Of a stretch of DNA of 30,234 nucleotides, positions 16,501 to 23,856 are shown one piece after another. Source of the stretch: JAFTYO01 sp045644765 (GTDB lineage: Bacteria > Pseudomonadota > Alphaproteobacteria > RF32 > CAG-239). A program made the position numbers and the translations under genes. Location: contig JAZRHM010000006.1 in the NCBI GenBank assembly GCA_045644765.1, positions 1-30,234 on the forward strand, read 5' to 3'. The notes beneath the pieces were generated by a model, which saw only the letters and a list, made by a program, of their open reading frames with translations, searched no databases and was not told the DNA's origin. The number at the start of each line of letters is the position of its first letter. The first letter of the stretch is position 1.

Positions 16501-19038
16501 ATCTAAAAACTCTTTATTTTCCAAAATAACACTAAATTGAGGATAGAAGAGGGGGTTGTTATATAATATAGAATGAAATATTGCACTGCCGTTTAAGTCA
16601 GACCAATTTTTTTCATCGTGTATCTGTTGGTTTAATTTTTGATATATATAATCATGAGCATTATTGATTTTTTCAAGATAATTATTTAGTTGAGTACTTT
16701 CAGTTTGATCTATATTATATTTTTCTTTATCGAGCAAACGAGTTTCAACCAAACTACGAGTATTTTTTAAGTGCCTTCCGGCACAATTTGTTCCGAATGT
16801 TAAATTAAGATCTATATCTGCATTATCTTTTAGAGCATCGTAGGAATAATAAAGCATATAAGCTTCTTCCAGTAATGAAGGATAATAAACATTTTCGTTT
16901 TGGTTTCGCGTTTTATAAAGACTATTTTCAACCTCTTCTTTTGTATATTTTCCGGTATTAAATCCACAAATTTCACCTATTTTTTGTGAAAAAGGAGCTT
17001 CAAAAGAATTTAAATCTTTCCCATTTGAAATATGTTCTAAAAGTTTTAATTCTGTTGTGTTATGTAAGCAAGCCAAAAAGTTTGATAATTTTCGTGTTTT
17101 ACTATCAAGATTTAAAAGCAGCCATTCATCTTTGTAAGTGGGAGTTAATTCCATATTGTCAAACTGCGATTGCATAATAGACGTAAATTCTTTGTTATCT
17201 AAAAATGCAGATAAAAGATTTTCATTAACGGATAAGCAAGAATCAAGACTATGGTTGAGATATTCCAGTATATCATTAAATTGTTCTTTAGGAGCCGTTT
17301 TTATATATTCTGCCATATTATCAACAATAAAATTGGTATATGGTGATTGTGCGGAATTATAAGGACGAGAGTTTCTTTCAGCAATAAATTTTTTAGTTTC
17401 ATCAGGTAGAAGATTTACAATATCTTGCATTAAGATTTGTTTTTTATCATCGATACTTATTTTGATTATGTTGTTAAGATCATTTAATGTTAACTGAGGT
17501 TTAATGATATTATATGCGTTTTTAAGTATATCAAACTTTTCTTTTTCATCTATATTTTTGCCATTCATTATGCTTAATACATCGTGATGAGAATCTTTAA
17601 TGGCTTTAGCAATAAAATAAGTATATACTTCATCAAGAGTTTCTAACGGAAGTGATGCTTCTACTTTGCCCTTTTTGTTAACAATAAGACAGTTCGATAA
17701 GTTTTCATTTTTGATAACCATGTTATCGCCGACAAAATTTATTTTTAATCCGCTCAGTGTTTCAAAATAGCCGTAACCTGAGACGTTTTTAGTGATGTAT
17801 TTGAAAATTTCCGGAGAAAAATGTTTACCTATATCGTTTTCATTAAACTCTAATTCCAATAAATTAAAATTTTTCACCCAGATTCTTTTATAATTTGAAT
17901 GACGATTAGTATCAAAATTAGGAGAAACTAATGAACTAATATACTCAATTTTTTTAATAGCCTTCTCAAATTCATCACCTGAAGCTTCTCTAAATCCTTT
18001 AAAGTAATGTTCTAGAATTTTTCTTGTTTTACTGTTTTTACTATCTGCATCAACATATGTGTTAGTATAAATACTAGTGGTTGTTTCCAGTTTATCAAGG
18101 ACACTACTCATCAGCGTTTTAATTTGGTCAAAACGCTCATCGTTTTTATGTTTTTCTAAATCTAGCAATACTGCAGCAAAAAAATCATCTGCTTTATTAG
18201 GACTTTTACTACATACTACACTTATGGCATTTCCAAGTGTTTTTATATCATCAGGAGCAATTACCATATTATTGTCATAATCGGAAATAGCTTCATGAAA
18301 AGCTTCTAACCAAATTTTAGACGCTTCTTCTGCTGATGGGGTTTCATTTAGTCTACCATATAATTTTGCAGCAAAAGACAATTGTAGTGGCCTTTGGGAA
18401 ACAATATTTTTTATAGGTGACGGAATTTGTGTTATATTTGTAACTTGCGTTTCATTATCTTCGATAACACGTTGCTTTGTGGCAATTATCATAGCATCGA
18501 TAGCATTTAACCTAGTGTTATCATTTGAATGTTCGTCTTTAAGACTTTCAATAGTCATTATGTTAGAATTAAATAATTTGGCCGCAATTTTATGAGCTTC
18601 TTCCAAATTATATCCGCCTCTAGCCATTTTTTGAATAGCTTTTAAATCTGACGATATTTCTTCAGCCTTATTGTTTGTATGTTGCCCCAAACGTCTGTAT
18701 TCTTCATAGTGACCAAGTTCATGCGCTAAAATAAAAGCTAATTGATCTTCATTCTCGCACAAATTAAGTAAACTTTCGGTTATAAAAATAAGGTCGTGAT
18801 CATTTTCAAAATTATGCACAAAAGCCGCATTCTGTTCACCTTTATCAGATAAAACAAAAATAATATTTTCATTATCCAAATTAATGGTATCACCTAATAA
18901 ACGTTGGCATATGTTTTTGAGATATAAGTGAAAAGACAGTTCATCTTGCTGGTTGAAATTTGCCAAACAAAGTTGCCTTTTAACAACAGGTTCCATATTT
19001 GATTTAAAATTATTAATTTTTGCTATGTCGTTTATCAT
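13507..19038 (-). CDS. Giant M48-like metalloprotease / ABC1-UbiB-like kinase fusion
   Basis: An uninterrupted 1843-residue protein without signal peptide or obvious membrane helix. The N-terminus looks like an M48 zinc peptidase: IIFVLSDKGEQNAAFVHNF, then ILAHELGHYEE with His106-Glu107-His110, then Glu127-I-S-S-Asp131, the ExxxD third-ligand motif of M48. About 1,100 residues of charged, helical sequence with no domain I recognise follow. Near 1235-1500 is an ABC1/UbiB atypical-kinase pattern: SGPAGTKLAQAMASYSD (Lys1261, family KxGQ here KLAQ), LGSASFFVTYELGDKIVKIL (Lys1333 as the ATP lysine), SDRHGGQYKI (Asp1466, His1468; family DxHPGN, with Asn changed to Gln1471) and IFDTGS (Asp1485; family DFG). 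The last ~340 residues are helical. I know of no described protein with this pairing. The start is the ATG at 19038 with a weak GGA upstream. It lies between metK and the nucleosidase gene. Confidence 0.8.
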   Translation of the reverse strand: MINDIAKINNFKSNMEPVVKRQLCLANFNQQDELSFHLYLKNICQRLLGDTINLDNENIIFVLSDKGEQNAAFVHNFENDHDLIFITESLLNLCENEDQLAFILAHELGHYEEYRRLGQHTNNKAEEISSDLKAIQKMARGGYNLEEAHKIAAKLFNSNIMTIESLKDEHSNDNTRLNAIDAMIIATKQRVIEDNETQVTNITQIPSPIKNIVSQRPLQLSFAAKLYGRLNETPSAEEASKIWLEAFHEAISDYDNNMVIAPDDIKTLGNAISVVCSKSPNKADDFFAAVLLDLEKHKNDERFDQIKTLMSSVLDKLETTTSIYTNTYVDADSKNSKTRKILEHYFKGFREASGDEFEKAIKKIEYISSLVSPNFDTNRHSNYKRIWVKNFNLLELEFNENDIGKHFSPEIFKYITKNVSGYGYFETLSGLKINFVGDNMVIKNENLSNCLIVNKKGKVEASLPLETLDEVYTYFIAKAIKDSHHDVLSIMNGKNIDEKEKFDILKNAYNIIKPQLTLNDLNNIIKISIDDKKQILMQDIVNLLPDETKKFIAERNSRPYNSAQSPYTNFIVDNMAEYIKTAPKEQFNDILEYLNHSLDSCLSVNENLLSAFLDNKEFTSIMQSQFDNMELTPTYKDEWLLLNLDSKTRKLSNFLACLHNTTELKLLEHISNGKDLNSFEAPFSQKIGEICGFNTGKYTKEEVENSLYKTRNQNENVYYPSLLEEAYMLYYSYDALKDNADIDLNLTFGTNCAGRHLKNTRSLVETRLLDKEKYNIDQTESTQLNNYLEKINNAHDYIYQKLNQQIHDEKNWSDLNGSAIFHSILYNNPLFYPQFSVILENKEFLDICLKLYEQETNKTTCIYALDEILKANNSTVEQDTIKEQIFPIISSVFAKNDISIDEKTKTFCNLSHYQIFKSDNIGYYNILIGPDGKSGLLKDISNFYDNETKEYCYTMLLNQQNRIPDPEIRATIVKNLASIWHQRHQYYNDITATQEERNALIEDIPEIQNSDIAATDKVELLKVLSELMMSQKELSLALKPKEINLDAANNETIAGAYGVDAISYVLHEYPSLREQMQEFLLGYGLPEEAAKFEHEIKYALCKEADELYHKNCCEKFEKGEDIGKELPYHIRDPYYKINVANLVSFKKEFDAATLEAKAVVLNELLTTGKDSWQSSFNVVSQKLFEGAGTLAQMGTDFLYSYIDARPDSEKTFYLAAMMAAANNKSKSSASNFIDSPFTPEQRNLAKGLRLFLENSGPAGTKLAQAMASYSDVPSFIRFEMQFAKSQANPPARWEIFSGNDDTTDTLQKHGALGKRLGSASFFVTYELGDKIVKILRRGAKIKADNEFGIYKEMLTTLQKRYNNISSFSRLIDNAAGNVNIETDLDIGYQQLLDAKKLYPDTVKADDIEFKLNVMDWAEKGKDWAILEKAQGVDFKDLDGSYKTAVAKAIFSTELANMLSGKRFDSDRHGGQYKIDSKTNTIGIFDTGSISMVEPSAKEQEVLGIVLARTIKGLRNDDNIANVFSKEIDKATNEFYKTEISQKKPVPPYLSEFQRGMLALNDFYGELKPKDLVECITKSLNNGHHKIHENIVKGFKEELIKEIKNKDNIVSDITTVEHIDKLSPEAKADRRIGMILFDAIYTQAQKGGSFNLSDKMKEKLLPKLKSYQSSLQIFKGVVRAAWAKINPENYSVKDREQLGQFLYQVCTQDAVNKKLKKDICIQEVVNQVEKQNPHQCELCKNISTLLKTIAPLTSADSEQIKRAALFVAFTDKEVAKGYKKSLREDKNIGLGQKLIRHLEPLSFIPPKAKKLLIKNYGKKIIVNYLNQQICGNNVKVSNRELNYE

Positions 19039-19067
19039 ACTCTGTTTCCGGATTAGTATAATGAAAT

Positions 19068-19107
19068 ATGCTTAATTTTGTCATAAAAATATGACAAAAT
19101 CAAGCAT
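19068..19107 (-). promoter_or_regulatory. Long hairpin between metK and the giant gene
   Basis: Arms of 17 bases (19068-19084 and 19091-19107) flank a 6-base loop. The one imperfect position is G-U in minus-strand RNA but A-C in plus-strand RNA, so a minus transcript folds fully. It lies 33 bases after the metK stop and 30 before the giant gene start. No U-run follows at once, so it may be a weak terminator, an mRNA-stabilising hairpin or a protein-binding site for the downstream start. Confidence 0.7.
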
Positions 19108-19140
19108 TATATTCATAAAAACATATAAAAATTTAATTTT

Positions 19141-20151
19141 TTAGTCTATTGGAGTTATTGTTTTGCGACAAAGTTGTGCAAAAACCGGTTTATCAAGACC
19201 TAAAGACGAAATTACATGTTTCGGAGAAAAGTTTCCTTGCAAATTTTTATATGAGCAGATACCGTTTTTTATGGTTTTTATAACTGCACTCGGAAGATTA
19301 TCTTTACCGATACATGATGATAAGTAAACAAACACTTCATCATTATCTTTTAAGTTTTCTACTGCCAATTTACGAGCTAATATATTTAATGATACATCAG
19401 CTTTTGTAGCGTCTTTTGCCCATGGTGAACCACCACCGACAGGACAGGTGGTAGAATAAAAGTCGCAAGCAAGCTTTCGTCCGGTGATACCACAATCGGC
19501 AATAGATGAATGACATTTATAACTGCCGGTTCCGTTTATAATAATCTCTTTTGGTTTTTGTTCCAGTATGTTGATTATATCTTCGGTTAAATCTGTTTCA
19601 TTTAACATCGGAATAGCAACAATTGCAGTTTGAATGGTGCCTTTTTCATCAATGGTAATTTGAGTTTTTATATCAAGACCTAAATTGTTGCTTTTAAGGG
19701 CTTTTTCATATAAAGTGTTGTTCAGTTTCTTTGCTAAATAAAGTTCTTTGGGTAAAAATCCTGCACCTTGGCAAGCATACCCCACAAACACACCCTGGTC
19801 ACCCCATCCGCCCAAGGTAACACCTTGAGATATTTCGGCTGATTGGTATCCGATTAAGTTTATTACATTAATTTTATTGATGTCTATGGCATAATCACCC
19901 CAAATTTTAGCATATTTTTCATCATATCCTATTTCGCGTAAGGCACCTTTTACCATATTTTCTATGTTTTGAAAATTAACATTTCCACATACTTCGCCGC
20001 CTAAGACAACCATATTGTCCTTAATCATAACTTCAACAGCGTAACGAACGCTTTTATCTTGTTTGATTAAACAGTCAAGTATGTATTCGGAAATATAATC
20101 AGCGGTTTTATCTGGGTGTCCTAATGACACAAATTCTGCAGTTTTAAGCAT
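19141..20151 (-). CDS. metK: S-adenosylmethionine synthetase, divergent MetK
   Basis: MetK makes S-adenosylmethionine from methionine and ATP in the cytoplasm. The 336 residues keep the key motifs: FVSLGHPDKTADYISE with the catalytic His, GGEVCGN for family GEITT, LGGWGDQGVFVGYA for GDQGIMFGYA, DCGITGRKLACDFY for DAGLTGRK, and GGGSPWAKDATKADVS for the HGGGAFSGKDPTKVDRS ATP/phosphate loop. It is shorter than typical MetK (about 380-390) and differs strongly between motifs, so it belongs to a divergent branch but should be active. The start is the ATG at 20151, preceded by AAGGAG, not the longer in-frame start at 20205, which would lie over the riboswitch. A SAM-II-type riboswitch covers the ribosome site, giving feedback control by SAM. 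Confidence 0.92.
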   Translation of the reverse strand: MLKTAEFVSLGHPDKTADYISEYILDCLIKQDKSVRYAVEVMIKDNMVVLGGEVCGNVNFQNIENMVKGALREIGYDEKYAKIWGDYAIDINKINVINLIGYQSAEISQGVTLGGWGDQGVFVGYACQGAGFLPKELYLAKKLNNTLYEKALKSNNLGLDIKTQITIDEKGTIQTAIVAIPMLNETDLTEDIINILEQKPKEIIINGTGSYKCHSSIADCGITGRKLACDFYSTTCPVGGGSPWAKDATKADVSLNILARKLAVENLKDNDEVFVYLSSCIGKDNLPSAVIKTIKNGICSYKNLQGNFSPKHVISSLGLDKPVFAQLCRKTITPID

Positions 20152-20158
20152 TTTAGTT

Positions 20159-20208
20159 CTCCTTTTTAGTCCGTTTATAGTGCCGGACAAGTTGGTTAAA
20201 TCCACACG
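20159..20208 (-). promoter_or_regulatory. SAM-II-type riboswitch controlling metK
   Basis: The metK leader reads GUGU-GGAUUUAACCAACUU-GUCCG-GCAC-UAUAAA-CGGAC-UAAAAAGGAG. P1 is GUGU (20204-20207) with GCAC (20180-20183). The pseudoknot P2 is GUCCG (20184-20188) with CGGAC (20169-20173), five perfect pairs. GAUUUAACC and AUAAA...CUAAAAAGG match the conserved core of SAM-II riboswitches, a mainly alphaproteobacterial class. The ribosome site AAGGAG (20159-20164) is built into the 3' end, so bound SAM should block translation. The related SAM-V class is the alternative. Confidence 0.88.
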
Positions 20209-20218
20209 TTAGGCTTTT

Positions 20219-20247
20219 TAGTTATCATTATATAATTACACTGTCAA
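20219..20247 (-). promoter_or_regulatory. Promoter for metK
   Basis: On the minus strand TTGACA (20242-20247) and TAACTA (20219-20224) are 17 bases apart. Transcription would start at about 20212, just before the riboswitch aptamer, leaving almost no extra leader. The -35 is a consensus match; the -10 is weaker. Confidence 0.6.
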
Positions 20248-20346
20248 GTACAAAAATGTTATTATTTTTAATGTGCGATGTATAACTTGATAACAATGCT
20301 TGCAATAAAAATTAGCAGTGCTACAAATTATGCATGGAGAACTGAT

Positions 20347-21678
20347 ATGAATTTATTGCAAACACATTATTTAATTTTCATAGGTTTGGCTGTTTTTATT
20401 TTACTGCTCATTATTTCTGTTATATTATATATAAAGTTTCGTAATGCAGAAAAACAGACTATACAGCTCAAAACCATGTGTGATGAAAAAAATATACTAA
20501 TCAATGGATTACAGGATAAAATTAAAGCATTTAACGAGGAAAATCACGAGCTAACAGCTCAAAACATTCGTTTACAGTCTGATATGGATAATCAGGCAAA
20601 ATATATGGAAGAAAAAATTTCATATTTGGAAAAAAACAAAGAAGATATAGCCTTGAAATTCAAGGATATTTCCAATCAGATTATCAAAAATCAAAATGAA
20701 CAGTTTGGAGCAGAACAAAAAAATGTGTTTGCCTTGTTATTAAAACCTTTCCAAGAACAAATGGCAGATTTTAAGAAAAAGGTTGAAACGGCTCATGAAG
20801 AAAGTATAAAAAACAGTGCTTTATTTGATATGCAGATAAAAGATTTGCTTAATATGAATAAAAGTTTAAGTCAAGATGCAAAAGATTTGAGTAATGCATT
20901 GAAAGGCAATAAAAAAATGCAAGGAAACTGGGGGGAGTTTCAACTTGAAAGAGTTTTAGAAATATCAGGACTTCAAAAAGGCATAAATTATGTTACGCAA
21001 GAAACTTTCAGAAATGAAAATAATCAGATGTTGCGTCCTGACGTGATTGTTAATTTACCTAACGAAAGAAAAGTTATCATAGATTCAAAAGTTTCGTTAA
21101 ACGATTATGTAGCATATATCAATCAGGAAGATGAAAATTTAAGAGCTGAATATCTTAAAAAGCATGTTCAATGTATAAAATCGCATGTAGATGAATTATC
21201 TTCAAAAGAATATCAAAAGCTTTTGAAAGGATCTACGCTTGATTATGTAGTTATTTTTGTTCCGATTGAAAGTGCTTATGTTGAAGCTGTAAAGTTTGAT
21301 ACAACTTTATATGATTATGCTTATAGGAAGAATATAGCAATTACAACACCGTCTTCTTTATTGCCAATATTAAGAACTATCGAAAATTTGTGGCAAATTG
21401 AAAACAGAAATAAAAATGTAGCAAAAATTGCCGAACTTGGCGGTTCGTTATATGATAAGTTATATAACTTTGTTGAAGATATGAAGCGTATTGATAATGC
21501 ACTTATTTCAGGTCGTAAATATTATGATGAAGCAATCAAAAAGCTTTCAACAGGAAAGGGAAACGCATTGTCTTTGGCAGAACAATTAAAAGAACGTGGA
21601 GCAAAAGCCAGCAAAGCTCTTAAAATTGAATATGAAGAAAATCAAGCTTTAATAACAGATGAGGCAGCAAATGACTAA
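20347..21678 (+). CDS. rmuC: RmuC family protein
   Basis: The 443 residues match RmuC, a membrane-anchored protein related to restriction-type nucleases that limits some DNA rearrangements. A single N-terminal helix (about 8-30) is followed by a long coiled coil (about 35-190). The RmuC core follows: GNWGEFQLERVLEISGL, LRPDVIVNLPNERKVIIDSKVSL (with the D...DSK nuclease-like signature), LDYVVIFVPIESAYVEA and ITTPSSLLPILRTIENLW. The start at the ATG at 20347 follows TGGAGA (20334-20339); an in-frame start at 20278 would add an odd non-hydrophobic leader. It is the first gene of a six-gene run and overlaps the murG start by 8 bases (ATGACTAA), so it is translationally coupled to murG. Confidence 0.93.
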   Translation: MNLLQTHYLIFIGLAVFILLLIISVILYIKFRNAEKQTIQLKTMCDEKNILINGLQDKIKAFNEENHELTAQNIRLQSDMDNQAKYMEEKISYLEKNKEDIALKFKDISNQIIKNQNEQFGAEQKNVFALLLKPFQEQMADFKKKVETAHEESIKNSALFDMQIKDLLNMNKSLSQDAKDLSNALKGNKKMQGNWGEFQLERVLEISGLQKGINYVTQETFRNENNQMLRPDVIVNLPNERKVIIDSKVSLNDYVAYINQEDENLRAEYLKKHVQCIKSHVDELSSKEYQKLLKGSTLDYVVIFVPIESAYVEAVKFDTTLYDYAYRKNIAITTPSSLLPILRTIENLWQIENRNKNVAKIAELGGSLYDKLYNFVEDMKRIDNALISGRKYYDEAIKKLSTGKGNALSLAEQLKERGAKASKALKIEYEENQALITDEAAND

Positions 21679-22747
21679 AAAAATTATATTTACCGGTGGC
21701 GGTTCGGCCGGACATGTAACATTAAACTTGGCATTAATTCCAATTTTTCTGCAAGAGGGATGGAAGGTTGTTTATATAGGTTCTTATAACGGAATTGAGA
21801 AAGATTTGATTGCTAAAATCAAAGATGTTCAATATGTTCCGATTTTAACCGGCAAGCTTCGCAGATATTTTTCTTGGCAAAATTTTATTGATATGCTTAA
21901 AATCCCACTTGGAATATTACAAGCAATATGGATTGTTTATAAACATAAACCCAATATTGTTTTTTCTAAAGGCGGATTTGTCTCTTTTCCGGTGGTATGT
22001 GCAGCTAAAATCAATCGTGTAAAATGTTTTATGCACGAATCTGATGTTACGCCGGGGCTTGCAAATAAGATGTCTTTGCCGTTTGTATCAAAATTTTTTA
22101 CCACATTTGAAGATACCGTAAAATATGTAAAAGATAAAAATAAAGTTGATTATGTCGGTCCGGTGTTGTCAGACAGATTAAAAAACGGTTCAAAAGAAAA
22201 AGCGTGTCAAATATGCTCTTTCGATGAAAATAAACCCGTAATTATGGTAATTGGCGGCAGTTTGGGAGCTAAAAGCTTAAATGATGCAATAAGAAATAAT
22301 TTATCTGAGCTTTTGAAAAAATATCAAGTTATTCATATATGCGGAAAAGGTCAAGTTGTTGAAGGTGCCGATGAGAAAGGTTATAAGCAGTTTGATTATG
22401 TGTCTGACGAGTTAAAAGATTTTATGGCAGCCTCCGATATTGTAATATCAAGAGCCGGTTCAAACTCAATATTTGAGCTTTTAAGCCTAAATAAACCGAT
22501 GATTTTGGTTCCGTTATCAGGAACTTCAAGCAGAGGTGAACAAATGCTCAATGCAAAATCGTTTCAAAGTAAAGGATATTGTGAAATTGTGGCTGATGAT
22601 AAATTAAACGAAGCTGATTTATTGCTTACAAACATAGATAAAGTATATAAAAGTAAAAAAACATATATCGATAATATGGAAACAAGTGGGTTTAAGGTTA
22701 CAAACAGTACTGAACTTGCACATAAAATTATGGGAAGTAAAGAATAA
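21671..22747 (+). CDS. murG: MurG-type UDP-GlcNAc transferase, Firmicutes-like
   Basis: MurG adds GlcNAc to lipid I on the inner face of the membrane to make lipid II for peptidoglycan. The 358 residues show IIFTGGGSAGHVTLNLALIP (loop at 8-16), GIEKDLI, FSKGGFVSFPVVCAA, HESDVTPGLANK, VIGGSLGAKSLND, ISRAGSNSIFELL and LVPLSGTSSRGEQMLNA. The GKLRRYFSWQNF and SRGEQMLNAKSF stretches look like the MurG form found in Firmicutes rather than the proteobacterial form. It is not in a division/cell-wall cluster. The gene begins inside the end of rmuC and is followed by mnmA. It could be the sole MurG or a second copy; the window cannot tell. Confidence 0.88.
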   Translation: MTKKIIFTGGGSAGHVTLNLALIPIFLQEGWKVVYIGSYNGIEKDLIAKIKDVQYVPILTGKLRRYFSWQNFIDMLKIPLGILQAIWIVYKHKPNIVFSKGGFVSFPVVCAAKINRVKCFMHESDVTPGLANKMSLPFVSKFFTTFEDTVKYVKDKNKVDYVGPVLSDRLKNGSKEKACQICSFDENKPVIMVIGGSLGAKSLNDAIRNNLSELLKKYQVIHICGKGQVVEGADEKGYKQFDYVSDELKDFMAASDIVISRAGSNSIFELLSLNKPMILVPLSGTSSRGEQMLNAKSFQSKGYCEIVADDKLNEADLLLTNIDKVYKSKKTYIDNMETSGFKVTNSTELAHKIMGSKE

Positions 22748-22762
22748 GAAAAGGGATTGGTA

Positions 22763-23833
22763 ATGAAAGTTCTTGTTGGTTTAAGTGGTGGTGTTGATTC
22801 GGCTGCAGTTGCTTATATTTTGAAAAAAAACGGATATGAAGTTATTGGTGCTACCATGAAAGCATGGGCAAACGACACCGATTTCGGAAAAAGCTTAAAA
22901 GCAAAAGGATGTTTCAGTGCACATCAGGAAGAAGATATAAAATCGGCACAAGAAGTAGCAAAAAAATTGGATATTCCTTATTATGTTTTTGATTGCAGTC
23001 AAGAATATAAGAAAATTGTTCTTGCAAATTTTAAATCTGAATATTTAGCAGGAAGGACGCCTAATCCGTGTGTGATATGTAACACCAGTATTAAATTTGA
23101 TGCCTTACCAAGAACAGCTAAAATGAATGGTATTAAATTTGATAAATTTGCAACCGGTCATTATGCAATAACCGATTATGATGCAAATATTGATCGTTAT
23201 AGATTGTTCAGAGGTTTGGAGAAAAAGAGGGATCAATCATATTTTTTATACAGATTAACACAGGAACAACTTAAAAATGTAATTATGCCACTTGGTAAGT
23301 ATACTAAAGAAGAAACACGTGTTTTCGCCAAATCTGCCGGTTTAGAGGTCGCAGATAAAAAAGACAGTCAGGATTTTTATTCCGGTGATATAAACGATAT
23401 ATTAAAGCAAGAACCTAAGATAGGAAATTTTGTAACAACTGATGGGAAAATTTTGGGACAACATCAAGGAATTTGGCGTTATACTATCGGTCAAAGAAAA
23501 GGGATGGGGATTGCGGCCGAAAGGCCATTATATGTTTTGGATATACGCCCGCAAACCAACGAAATTGTTGTTGGTTTTGAGGAAGAAGCCGGATGTAACG
23601 GGTTGATTGCAGACGGCTTAAATTGGGTATCAGTACCAAAAATAACAGATGAAGTTGATGTTTTAGCGAAAGTTCGTTCGTTCCAAGAACCGTTTAAGGT
23701 CCATATAAAACCATTAGAAAACGGAAAATATCAGGTAGATTTTTTAGAACCGCAAAAAGCCGTGGCTGTTGGACAATCGGTTGTTTTTTATGATGAAGAT
23801 ATGGTTTTAGGTGGCGGTTTTATTGAAAAATAA
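22763..23833 (+). CDS. mnmA: tRNA 2-thiouridylase MnmA, variant cysteine pattern
   Basis: MnmA puts sulfur on U34 of Lys, Glu and Gln tRNAs. The 356 residues begin with the PP-loop VLVGLSGGVDSAAVAY, which adenylates the tRNA base. NPCVICN supplies Cys103 and Cys106, and FATGHYA, RDQSYFLYRL and TIGQRKGMGIA are family motifs. In the classic enzyme a second catalytic Cys lies in DSxxICFI; here the segment is KKDSQDFYSGD (199-209), with Tyr206 at that place. Extra cysteines are Cys50 and Cys78. This pattern belongs to an MnmA branch I associate with anaerobes (Clostridia, Spirochaetes, Desulfovibrio). The start is the ATG at 22763, with AGGG 7 bases upstream, rather than a TTG at 22757. It is in the rmuC-kdsA run, 15 bases after murG. 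Confidence 0.92.
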   Translation: MKVLVGLSGGVDSAAVAYILKKNGYEVIGATMKAWANDTDFGKSLKAKGCFSAHQEEDIKSAQEVAKKLDIPYYVFDCSQEYKKIVLANFKSEYLAGRTPNPCVICNTSIKFDALPRTAKMNGIKFDKFATGHYAITDYDANIDRYRLFRGLEKKRDQSYFLYRLTQEQLKNVIMPLGKYTKEETRVFAKSAGLEVADKKDSQDFYSGDINDILKQEPKIGNFVTTDGKILGQHQGIWRYTIGQRKGMGIAAERPLYVLDIRPQTNEIVVGFEEEAGCNGLIADGLNWVSVPKITDEVDVLAKVRSFQEPFKVHIKPLENGKYQVDFLEPQKAVAVGQSVVFYDEDMVLGGGFIEK

Positions 23834-23856
23834 GTATAAAAGCAAAGGATAAAGAT

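Noticed and set aside
13507..19038. UbiB/COQ8 quinone-pathway kinase proper
   Set aside because: The ABC1-like motifs are divergent, the domain sits at the end of a huge soluble protein, there are no C-terminal membrane helices, and no ubiquinone genes are nearby.
20152..20205. N-terminal extension of MetK from the start at 20205
   Set aside because: The extra residues come from the riboswitch and ribosome-site sequence; the ATG at 20151 has a good ribosome site and begins at the family N-terminus.
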